A stretch of DNA of 42,596 nt from Limnohabitans sp. Rim8. GTDB taxonomy: Bacteria; Pseudomonadota; Gammaproteobacteria; Burkholderiales; Burkholderiaceae_C. The stretch spans positions 1 to 42,596 of the forward strand of contig NZ_CAMBNZ010000013.1 of NCBI RefSeq assembly GCF_945869175.1, in the 5' to 3' direction. Positions 17,441 through 24,232 of the stretch are shown one piece after another; position 1 is the first letter of the stretch; every line of letters begins with the position of its first letter. Made by a program: the position numbers and the translations under genes. Under the pieces are notes generated by a model. The model saw nothing but the letters and a program-made list of their open reading frames with translations. It made no database searches and was not told the DNA's origin.

Positions 17441-18256
17441 TCAGTCTTCTAGAAGCATCCGCTGGAGCTCTGCAAGCTCTTGGTGGCACAGGCCAATGGC
17501 CCCGTGCAAATAGTCCTGCATGCCGCCGTGCTGCGTGTCCACTGCCTCAAACGCCGCCTGCAAAAACTCGGGTTGCACTTGCCAAAGCACTTTCATCACA
17601 TGGGGGTGCCCCGTTCCCTCCAGTCGCACATCGCGCTTGTACAACTGGTTGGTGAGCAAATAGTCGTCCAATATGATCCGCCTTTCCACGCCCAGCGCAG
17701 ACAGCAGCAGTGCCGCCGCAAAGCCCGTGCGGTCTTTGCCGGCCGTGCAGTGAAACACCTGGGGCGTCGGCTGCTCGAGCAAATGCTTCATGAACCGCCC
17801 ATATGTATCCGCGTTGCGGTTCACAAAATCGCGGTAGGTCTCGCACATCAGCTCGACCGTTTCTTCGGTGGTGGGCACCACCCCCTGGGCCACAAGTGAT
17901 TGCATGCGGGCGATCACGGTGGGCTCGATCGACAGCGCCACCCGTTCAATGCCGGCTATGGCATAGGGTGTGGCCGCGCATTCGGCTTGGCCCCGAAAGT
18001 CCAAACTGTGGCTAACCCCCAGCGTTTGTAGGCGGGCCATATCGGCTTCGGTCAGCCCCGCCAAGTGGTCCGAGCGAAACACTTGTTGCCGCCGCACTCG
18101 CTGACCCCCAGCCGTTGGGTAGCCACCCACATCACGGAAGTTGGACGCACCTTGCAGCAAGGGGGGCAACGGGGGGCGCACAGGATTTTCAAAGGGAGAA
18201 TTCATCAGTCTGATTGTCGTGCTCAGACGCTTGAGCTGCTGTTGCTGCAGTGACAT
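17441..18256 (-). CDS. Protein-tyrosine/serine phosphatase-family protein
   Basis: A 271-residue protein of the bacterial tyrosine phosphatase group related to lipid-phosphatase-like PTPs. The P-loop 'HCTAGKDRTGFA' provides the catalytic Cys, the CX5R arginine and the K-D following the Cys-Thr-Ala-Gly core, as in Mycobacterium PtpB-like enzymes. The N-terminal 'GASNFRDVGGYPTAGGQRVR' and 'RSDHLAGLTEADM' are family signatures. The start at 18256 overlaps no neighbour; an internal ATG at 18205 is equally possible since neither has a good Shine-Dalgarno. It abuts metH1 tail to tail with no intergenic base and is divergent from the histidine kinase. Confidence 0.85.
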   Translation of the reverse strand: MSLQQQQLKRLSTTIRLMNSPFENPVRPPLPPLLQGASNFRDVGGYPTAGGQRVRRQQVFRSDHLAGLTEADMARLQTLGVSHSLDFRGQAECAATPYAIAGIERVALSIEPTVIARMQSLVAQGVVPTTEETVELMCETYRDFVNRNADTYGRFMKHLLEQPTPQVFHCTAGKDRTGFAAALLLSALGVERRIILDDYLLTNQLYKRDVRLEGTGHPHVMKVLWQVQPEFLQAAFEAVDTQHGGMQDYLHGAIGLCHQELAELQRMLLED

Positions 18257-18286
18257 GGCCCCGTCGGATCAAGGTGAAGGCGTGGC

Positions 18287-19534
18287 ATGGCACGGGCTTT
18301 GCATGGGTTGAGCATGCACATTGAAACCCACCCGATTCAAGCGGTCAGCCCGACCGAAACCCCTGCCTGGCGCGACCCTTTGGGCTTGATGTTGGCCTCT
18401 ACCGGCGAGGGGGTTTTTGGGGTCGACCTGGAGGGTTTGTGTGTGTTCATCAACCCGGCAGGGGCCCGCATGATCGGCCTGGAGCCGCAACAGGTGCTGG
18501 GCCAAAACATGCATGTGCTGACGCACCATTCGCACGGGGACGGGTCGCACTACCAGCTGGACGATTGCCCGATCTACAACGCATTTCGTCAGGGCCAGCC
18601 CTGCCGCATCGACAGCGAGGTTTTTTGGCGGCAAGACGGCAGCAGCTTCCCGGTGGAATACTCCAGTTCCCCGGTGTTTGACCAAGGCCAGGTGCGTGGC
18701 GCGGTGGTGACCTTTGTGGACATCACCGAGCGAAAGCGGGCCGAAGCCGCATTGCATCAAGCCAAAACTGAGCTGGAGCTGCGTGTGGCCGAGCGCACAC
18801 AAGCGCTCGAAACCGCCTTGCAACAATTGCGAGAACTGGCCGCTTGGTCAGAAACCGTGCGAGAACAAGAGCGCACACGCATTGCCCGCGAGGTGCACGA
18901 CGAGTTGGGCAGCTTGCTCGTGGCGCTCAAGATGGACGTGGGCTGGCTCGACAAGCGCTTGTCTGAACAAGAGCAGCAGGCCGCTCAAGAGGCGCAAAGC
19001 CGGCACAACAACATGCGTGGAAAAATGCGAGATAAGTGCCAGAACATGGCGCGTTTGATCGAGAACGCCGTGGTCAATGTGGGCCGCATCATCACCGACT
19101 TGCGTCCAAGCATCCTTGACCACCAAGGGCTGTGGGGCGCTTTGGAGTGGCAGGCACAAGAATTTGTGCAGTCGGCCGAGCAAGAACTCAAGTGGTGCAT
19201 GGAGGTCGATGAGCAGCGCGTGCTGCCCGAGCCCATGGCCATGGCGGTGTTCCGCATCTTTCAGGAAATGCTCAGCAACGTGGGACGCCATGCCCAAGCG
19301 AGCATGGTTGATGTGGACATGGTGGAACGCCAAGGCTGGTTGCACCTGTCAGTGGAAGACGACGGTTGCGGGGCTTTGCCCCAGGCGTTTGAGTCGCCCC
19401 AGGCTTACGGGGTGATGGGGATGCGCGAGCGGGCCAGGCACTTTGGTGGCGTGATCGACATCGACAGCCAACCGGGCCGAGGCACGCGCATGCGGCTGTC
19501 CATGCCTTTGCCTGCGCAAGAGGTGCGGCCATGA
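18287..19534 (+). CDS. Soluble PAS-domain histidine kinase, NarL-system type
   Basis: A 415-residue sensor kinase without membrane segments. A PAS domain spans about residues 30-150, including 'DDCPIYNAF' and 'FWRQDGSSFPVEYSSSPV'. A coiled linker (about 150-190) leads to a HisKA_3 dimerisation domain with phospho-acceptor His204 in 'IAREVHDELGSLL'. The ATPase domain carries 'IFQEMLSNVGRHA' (N box), 'VEDDGCG' and 'YGVMGMRERA' (G2-like). The ATG at 18287 has GAAGG six bases upstream. It overlaps the response regulator by ATGA and is upstream of the cyanate transporter/cyanase genes, so it probably senses an intracellular cue for that operon, possibly cyanate or nitrogen status; this is inferred from position only. 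Confidence 0.92.
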   Translation: MARALHGLSMHIETHPIQAVSPTETPAWRDPLGLMLASTGEGVFGVDLEGLCVFINPAGARMIGLEPQQVLGQNMHVLTHHSHGDGSHYQLDDCPIYNAFRQGQPCRIDSEVFWRQDGSSFPVEYSSSPVFDQGQVRGAVVTFVDITERKRAEAALHQAKTELELRVAERTQALETALQQLRELAAWSETVREQERTRIAREVHDELGSLLVALKMDVGWLDKRLSEQEQQAAQEAQSRHNNMRGKMRDKCQNMARLIENAVVNVGRIITDLRPSILDHQGLWGALEWQAQEFVQSAEQELKWCMEVDEQRVLPEPMAMAVFRIFQEMLSNVGRHAQASMVDVDMVERQGWLHLSVEDDGCGALPQAFESPQAYGVMGMRERARHFGGVIDIDSQPGRGTRMRLSMPLPAQEVRP

Positions 19535-20184
19535 GCGCCACCGTTCGTGTGTTGCTGGGCGACGACCACAAGATCGTGCGCGAAGGTCTGAAAATGGTGT
19601 TGGCCGATGAACCGGACGTGCAGGTGGTCGCCGAGGCAGACACGGGCCCGGCCGTGCTGCAAGCGGTACAAAACCTGCAAGGCCCGAAAGGCGTGGACGT
19701 GGTGCTGCTGGACATTGCCCTGCCCGGCATGGATGGTCTGGATGTGCTGCAAAACCTGCGAAGGGACTGGCCAGGCTTGCCGGTGTTGATGCTCAGCACC
19801 TACCCCGAAAAACAATACGCCGTGCGCTGCATTCAGTTGGGCGCATCCGGTTACCTGAACAAGAGCACCGACCCCGATGACTTGACGGCGGCGCTGCGCC
19901 GCGTGGCCGAAGGCGGCATGCATGTCTCACCCGCCACAGCCGAAGCTTTGGCCAATTGGGTGGGTCAGGGACGCACCAAAACAGGGATCGAAGTCCTGTC
20001 TCACCGTGAGCACCAGGTGTACCTTTTGCTGACGCAGGGCCAAACCGTGACCGAAATTGGTGCGCAACTGAGTTTGGCACCCAATACGGTGAGCACTTAC
20101 CGTGCACGCATCCTGGAAAAGACGGGCACCAAGAACGATGTGGAGTTGGCGCTTTATGCGCAAAGTCTCAGTGGGGGTCGTTGA
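19531..20184 (+). CDS. NarL/LuxR-family response regulator
   Basis: A 217-residue regulator. The receiver domain has the acidic pair 'GDDHKIVREGL', phospho-acceptor Asp61 in 'VVLLDIALPGMDGLDVL', Ser/Thr at 'LMLST', and Lys112 in 'GYLNKSTD'. The C-terminal LuxR-type helix-turn-helix is 'LSHREHQVYLLLTQGQTVTEI' to 'NTVSTYRARILEKTGTKNDVEL'. It is translationally coupled to the kinase by a 4-bp overlap. It is likely the transcription factor for the transporter/cyanase operon that begins 208 bp downstream, where a palindrome lies. Confidence 0.95.
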   Translation: MSATVRVLLGDDHKIVREGLKMVLADEPDVQVVAEADTGPAVLQAVQNLQGPKGVDVVLLDIALPGMDGLDVLQNLRRDWPGLPVLMLSTYPEKQYAVRCIQLGASGYLNKSTDPDDLTAALRRVAEGGMHVSPATAEALANWVGQGRTKTGIEVLSHREHQVYLLLTQGQTVTEIGAQLSLAPNTVSTYRARILEKTGTKNDVELALYAQSLSGGR

Positions 20185-20259
20185 GCGGGCCTTTTTCAAT
20201 TGGAGAGGGAGTTCATGCCCTGATGGACATTGAAAATCTTCTGACAGCAGCAAGACATT

Positions 20260-20277
20260 TGTAGGGCCAGCCCTACA
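20260..20277. promoter_or_regulatory. Perfect palindrome TGTAGGGC-CA-GCCCTACA, candidate regulator operator
   Basis: Two 8-bp arms in inverted orientation with a 2-nt spacer lie in the 208-bp gap between the response regulator and the transporter operon, 115 bp before the nrtA-like ATG. NarL-type regulators bind head-to-head 7-2-7 heptamer pairs, so the geometry suits the adjacent regulator although the bases are not the NarL consensus. No U-run follows, so it is not a terminator. Function is inferred from symmetry and position. Confidence 0.5.
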
Positions 20278-20392
20278 CCACCTCGACAAACACCTTGCGA
20301 AATGAAGCCGGGCATCCCCGCTGGCACGCGATCCAGCATTTCTGGCCCATAGCTTGCAATGACAAAGGCATCACTCACTTTGCGAGCTTGCC

Positions 20393-21808
20393 ATGTCAGA
20401 ATTTTTCGATCCCTACAACGCCGACCGTCCCTTGATGCTCAAGTGCAGCTGCGGGCGTGACCACTCGCCCGCCGACCACCACGCTGAAGTGGCGGCCGAT
20501 GCCGCTGCCGCGCAACTGCGTGCCCGTTCAGAGACCGCCGAGTTTGAAGCCTACAGTCAAGAGTTCATCGAGGCCACGCTGGTTAAGTCGCTGTTCCCGC
20601 ACGATGAAGAGCGCCGCATGTTCTTGCGTGCAGTGGGCAAAAAGACCGCCATGGCCGCCATTGCCAGCGTGCTGCCTGTGGCCAGCTTGCAAGCCTTGGC
20701 GCAAAGCAAAGGCCCCTTGGAAAAAACCAACCTCAAGATCGGATTCATCCCGATCACCTGCGCCACGCCGCTCATCATGGCCGATCCGCTGGGCTTCTAC
20801 CAAAAGCAGGGCCTGAACGTCGAAGTGACCAAGACCGCAGGCTGGGCCTTGATTCGAGACAAGATGATCAACAAGGAATACGACGCTACGCACTTCCTGT
20901 CGCCCATGCCCTTGGCCATCTCCATGGGCCTGGGCGCCAACGCCACGCCCATGAACGTGGCCACCATCCAGAACATCAATGGGCAAGCCATCACGCTGGC
21001 CGTGAAGCACAAGAACAACCGAGACCCCAAGAACTGGAAGGGCTTCAAATTCGCTGTGCCATTCGATTTTTCGATGCACAACTTCTTGTTGCGTTATTAC
21101 TTGGCCGAGAATGGCATCAACCCCGACACCGATGTGCAAATCCGCGTGGTGCCACCACCGGAGATGGTGGCCAATTTGCGCTCTGGCAACATCGACGGTT
21201 TCCTCGGCCCAGATCCGTTCAACCAGCGTGCCGTGTTCGACGAGGTCGGCTTTATCCATATCTTGACCAAAGACTTGTGGGACGGGCACCCTTGCTGCGC
21301 TTTTGGCACCAGCACCGAATTCATCCAGAAGAACCCCAACACCTTCGCTGCGCTCTACCGCGCGGTGCTCACCGCAGCGGCCATGGCCCGCAAGCCTGAA
21401 AACAGAGAACTCATCGCCAAGGTGATTTCACCCGCGCAGTACCTGAACCAACCCGAGGCGGTGCTTGCCCAAGTGCTGACCGGCAAGTTTGCGGATGGGC
21501 TGGGCAAGGTGCAAAACGTGCCCGACCGTGCCGACTTCGACCCCATGCCATGGCAGAGCATGGCGGTGTGGATGCTCACCCAAATGAAACGCTGGGGTTA
21601 TGTGAAAGGCGATGTGAATTACAAGCAAATCGCTGAGAAGGTGTTCCTCATCACCGATGCGCGCAAGCACATGAAAGAGTTGGGTCACAGCTTTGCGGCC
21701 ACCACGCCTTACCCCAAGCACAAGATCATGGGCAAAGAGTTTGATCCGGCCAAGCCCGAGGAATACATCAAGAGCTTTGCGATCAACAAGATGGGCCAAG
21801 GCACATGA
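20393..21808 (+). CDS. CmpA/NrtA-family ABC transporter substrate-binding protein (probable cyanate/nitrate uptake)
   Basis: A 471-residue periplasmic binding protein of the nitrate/bicarbonate/cyanate family. 'LKIGFIPITCATPLIMADPLGFY' opens the mature domain, followed by 'GWALIRDKMINKEYDATH' and 'GNIDGFLGPDPFNQRAVFD'. Unusually, about 70 residues precede a twin-arginine-like signal ('ERRMFLRAVG', Arg74-Arg75; cleavage near 'LQALAQ', about 104). That extension holds 'CSCGRDHSPADHH' (Cys18, Cys20, His24, His29, His30), a possible metal site. No credible later start is seen. It is the first gene of an operon with the permease (ATGA overlap), ATPase and cyanase, which makes cyanate the favoured substrate; nitrate or nitrite cannot be excluded. 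Confidence 0.88.
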   Translation: MSEFFDPYNADRPLMLKCSCGRDHSPADHHAEVAADAAAAQLRARSETAEFEAYSQEFIEATLVKSLFPHDEERRMFLRAVGKKTAMAAIASVLPVASLQALAQSKGPLEKTNLKIGFIPITCATPLIMADPLGFYQKQGLNVEVTKTAGWALIRDKMINKEYDATHFLSPMPLAISMGLGANATPMNVATIQNINGQAITLAVKHKNNRDPKNWKGFKFAVPFDFSMHNFLLRYYLAENGINPDTDVQIRVVPPPEMVANLRSGNIDGFLGPDPFNQRAVFDEVGFIHILTKDLWDGHPCCAFGTSTEFIQKNPNTFAALYRAVLTAAAMARKPENRELIAKVISPAQYLNQPEAVLAQVLTGKFADGLGKVQNVPDRADFDPMPWQSMAVWMLTQMKRWGYVKGDVNYKQIAEKVFLITDARKHMKELGHSFAATTPYPKHKIMGKEFDPAKPEEYIKSFAINKMGQGT

Positions 21809-22671
21809 AAACCACGCATCTCAATTTGCGCGCGGCCATGGTCTCGCTGCTCATGTTCCTGGTTTTTCTGGGAGCTTGGCAGCTCTCAGCCACTGCACCT
21901 TCGGTGGCAGGCGCGGCCAAGGCCGGCATGACGGCCGATGAGATCGAGTACCAAAAGATGATGGGCAAGGACCCGGGCGCCGTCAAAAGCACCGGTTTTC
22001 CCCCACCGCTGGAGGTGGGCAAAGCCATGATGGGCCATTTGGCCGATCCGTTTTATGACAAAGGCCCCAACGACAAAGGCATCGGCATCCAACTGGCGCA
22101 TTCTCTGGGGCGCGTGGCCTTGGGGTTTTTCTTGGCGGTGTTGGTGGCCTTGCCGGTGGGTTTCATGATCGGCATGTCGCCCCTGATGCGCAAGGCGTTT
22201 GACCCCTTCATTCAGGTGCTCAAACCCATCAGCCCGCTGGCCTGGATGCCCCTGGCGCTGTACACCCTGAAAGACTCGGAAGTCAGTGGCATCTTCGTCA
22301 TCTTCATCTGCTCGGTCTGGCCCATGCTGATCAACACCGCCTTTGGTGTGGCCGCCGTCAAGCGCGAATGGCTCAACGTGGCCAGTACGCTGGAGGTGCG
22401 GCCTCTGCGCAAAGCCTTCATGGTGATCTTGCCTGCTGCTGCGCCCACCATCGTGACCGGCATGCGCATCAGCATGGGCATTGCGTGGCTGGTGATCGTG
22501 GCCGCCGAAATGTTGGTGGGCGGCACGGGCGTGGGTTATTTCGTGTGGAACGAGTGGAACAACCTGTCCTTGGTGAACGTGATTTTCGCGGTGCTGGTGA
22601 TCGGTGTGGTCGGCATGTTGCTGGACCTGGCGTTTGCCCAAGTGCAAAAGGCGGTGACCTATGTGGAGTGA
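21805..22671 (+). CDS. NrtB-family ABC transporter permease
   Basis: A 288-residue inner-membrane permease of the nitrate/cyanate/taurine type. An N-terminal helix ('MVSLLMFLVFLGAWQL') is followed by a periplasmic loop of about 75 residues. Further hydrophobic segments include 'VALGFFLAVLVALPVGFMIG', 'GIFVIFICSVWPMLINTAFG' and 'VNVIFAVLVIGVVGMLLDLAF'. The coupling-helix region 'EVRPLRKAFMVILPAAAPTIVTGMR' is the EAA motif that contacts the ATPase. It overlaps the binding-protein gene by 4 bp and sits 70 bp before the ATPase start. Confidence 0.92.
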   Translation: MKTTHLNLRAAMVSLLMFLVFLGAWQLSATAPSVAGAAKAGMTADEIEYQKMMGKDPGAVKSTGFPPPLEVGKAMMGHLADPFYDKGPNDKGIGIQLAHSLGRVALGFFLAVLVALPVGFMIGMSPLMRKAFDPFIQVLKPISPLAWMPLALYTLKDSEVSGIFVIFICSVWPMLINTAFGVAAVKREWLNVASTLEVRPLRKAFMVILPAAAPTIVTGMRISMGIAWLVIVAAEMLVGGTGVGYFVWNEWNNLSLVNVIFAVLVIGVVGMLLDLAFAQVQKAVTYVE

Positions 22672-22741
22672 CACCACTGAGCGCGAGTTGATCGCTGCTT
22701 TGCCCATCAACGTCCTCGCATCCAAAAACAAAGGCAGTGTC

Positions 22742-23536
22742 ATGACAGGCTTTCTCAAAATCGAAAAACTCGGCAAGGCCTACCAAAGCGACAAACCTGT
22801 TTTCTCGGATGTGTGCTTCACCATCGACAAGGGTGAGTTTGTCTGCATCATCGGCCACTCGGGCTGCGGCAAAACCACCATCTTGAACGTGCTGGCGGGC
22901 CTGGACACCGCGAGCGAGGGACACGCCTTCATGGACGGCCGCGAGATCGCAGGCCCCAGCTTGGAGCGGGGTGTGGTGTTCCAAAGCCATGCGCTCATGC
23001 CCTGGCTCACGGTGCGGCAAAACATCGCGTTTGCGGTCAAATCCAAGTGGCCTGAATGGAAAACACCACAGGTCAATGTGCATGTGGAAAAGCATGTCGG
23101 CATGGTGGGCTTGTTGCACGCCATTGACAAGAAGCCCAGCCAGTTGTCGGGCGGCATGAAGCAGCGCGTGGGCATTGCCCGAGCGTTTGCCATCCAGCCC
23201 AAGATGCTGCTGCTCGACGAGCCCTTTGGCGCGCTCGATGCCCTTACGCGCGGCACCATCCAAGATGAGCTCATGGGCATCGTGCGTCAGACGCAGCAGA
23301 CGGTCTTCATGATCACCCACGACGTGGACGAAGCGATTTTGTTGTCCGACCGCATCTTGCTCATGAGCAACGGTAACGAATCGGGTGGCAGCTACGTGCC
23401 CGGAGGCTTGGCCGAAGTGGTGGTCAACCCCCTGCCGCGCGAACGCACCCGCGCCCAACTGCACCATCTGCCGGGTTACTACGACATGCGCAACCACATC
23501 GTCGACTTTTTGGTGTCCCGCGCCAAAGCCCATTGA
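22742..23536 (+). CDS. NrtD-type ABC transporter ATPase
   Basis: A 264-residue nucleotide-binding subunit. Walker A 'GHSGCGKTTILN', Q-loop 'VVFQSHALMPWLTV', signature 'LSGGMKQRVGIARAF', Walker B 'MLLLDEPFGALDALT' and switch His in 'FMITHDVDEAI' are all intact. Its length equals single-domain NrtD/SsuB. The ATG at 22742 (AAAGG upstream) fits that length; an in-frame ATG at 22661 overlapping the permease would add 27 unrelated residues. It lies between permease and cyanase and energises the presumed cyanate importer. Confidence 0.93.
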   Translation: MTGFLKIEKLGKAYQSDKPVFSDVCFTIDKGEFVCIIGHSGCGKTTILNVLAGLDTASEGHAFMDGREIAGPSLERGVVFQSHALMPWLTVRQNIAFAVKSKWPEWKTPQVNVHVEKHVGMVGLLHAIDKKPSQLSGGMKQRVGIARAFAIQPKMLLLDEPFGALDALTRGTIQDELMGIVRQTQQTVFMITHDVDEAILLSDRILLMSNGNESGGSYVPGGLAEVVVNPLPRERTRAQLHHLPGYYDMRNHIVDFLVSRAKAH

Positions 23537-23584
23537 ATCTTTCTATTTTCCCGATTTATCTTCAACTCCCCTCAGAGGTCTTTC

Positions 23585-24028
23585 ATGAACCGTTTAGAAG
23601 TCACCGAAAAAATCATCACCGCCAAAGTGGCCAAAGGCATCAAGTGGAGCGATGTGGCCGAGAAAGTCGGCCTGTCCAAGGAATGGGTCACCGCTGGGTG
23701 CCTGGGCCAGATGACCTTTGACGCCAAGCAAGCCAAGATCATCGGCAAGATCTTTGGCCTGAGCGCTGACGAAACCAAGTGGCTGCAAGTGGTGCCCTAC
23801 AAAGGCTCTTTGCCCAGCCAAGTGCCCACCGACCCGCTGATCTACCGCTGGTACGAAATCGTCAGTGTCTACGGCACAACCATCAAGGAGCTGATCCACG
23901 AAGAGTTTGGCGACGGCATCATGAGCGCCATCGACTTCAGCATGGACATCGTGCGCCAACCCGACCCCAAGGGTGACCGGGTGAATGTGGTGTTGTCGGG
24001 CAAGTTCTTGCCTTATAAGCAGTATTGA
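23585..24028 (+). CDS. cynS: Cyanate hydratase (cyanase)
   Basis: A 147-residue enzyme that converts cyanate plus bicarbonate to carbamate (then ammonia and CO2), detoxifying cyanate and releasing nitrogen. An N-terminal helical domain ('WSDVAEKVGLSKEWVTAGCLGQM') and a C-terminal catalytic part are present. Active-site residues Arg88 and Glu91 ('YRWYE') and Ser114 ('DGIMSAIDF') match Arg96, Glu99 and Ser122 of the E. coli decamer. An AGAGG Shine-Dalgarno precedes the ATG. It is the last gene of the transporter operon. No carbonic anhydrase (cynT) accompanies it. Confidence 0.97.
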   Translation: MNRLEVTEKIITAKVAKGIKWSDVAEKVGLSKEWVTAGCLGQMTFDAKQAKIIGKIFGLSADETKWLQVVPYKGSLPSQVPTDPLIYRWYEIVSVYGTTIKELIHEEFGDGIMSAIDFSMDIVRQPDPKGDRVNVVLSGKFLPYKQY

Positions 24029-24035
24029 CACCGCA

Positions 24036-24063
24036 GGTGCAAGAGCGCTTGGGCTCTTGCACC
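24036..24063 (+). terminator. Stem-loop after cynS, probable transcript end
   Basis: GGTGCAAGAGC (24036-24046) pairs perfectly with GCTCTTGCACC (24053-24063) around a 6-nt loop, starting 8 bp after the cynS stop. On the plus strand no U-tract follows (GAAAAGG), so it may terminate weakly or protect the 3' end. It separates the cyn operon from the SAH riboswitch. Confidence 0.6.
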
Positions 24064-24119
24064 GAAAAGGTCACCCGTGGTTTGGATCAGGGCAGCTCAG
24101 AAGGTTAAAATCTCAATCG

Positions 24120-24213
24120 TCCCAAGGAGCGTTGCAGCCCGCCGCCTATCAGGCGCCGCAGGTCAGGCTTGGGGCCTTCAATTCCTGATTGTTTTGCACA
24201 ACGACGCTCACCT
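24120..24213 (+). ncRNA. SAH (S-adenosylhomocysteine) riboswitch upstream of metH2
   Basis: The segment matches the SAH riboswitch layout. Helix P1 is formed by CCCAAG (24121-24126) and CTTGGG (24168-24173). The conserved GAGCGTTGCA follows P1, and an inner GC-rich hairpin (GGCGCC region) comes next. After a linker, ACGACGCTCACC provides CGCTC (24205-24209), which pairs with GAGCG (24127-24131) as the pseudoknot. SAH riboswitches are known to sit upstream of metH, ahcY and metF and to switch expression ON when SAH accumulates. Here the gene controlled is the B12 module of methionine synthase, whose product lowers homocysteine. Identified by eye from the conserved core. Confidence 0.88.
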
Positions 24214-24230
24214 GTAAGCCCAAGGTGAGC
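24206..24230 (+). promoter_or_regulatory. Riboswitch expression platform sequestering the metH2 ribosome-binding site
   Basis: GCTCACCT (24206-24213) is perfectly complementary to AGGTGAGC (24223-24230), which contains the Shine-Dalgarno AAGGTGAG (24222-24229) of the GTG start at 24233. The left arm overlaps the 3' strand of the riboswitch pseudoknot. The two pairings are therefore mutually exclusive: with SAH bound the pseudoknot forms and frees the ribosome-binding site; without it the 8-bp hairpin masks it. Both pairings are seen; the switching is inferred. Confidence 0.75.
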
Positions 24231-24232
24231 CT

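Noticed and set aside
18287..24063. The cyn block as a recent mobile-element insertion
   Set aside because: No transposase, integrase, terminal repeats or tRNA border were seen, and codon use looks like that of the neighbours; only gene order hints at insertion.
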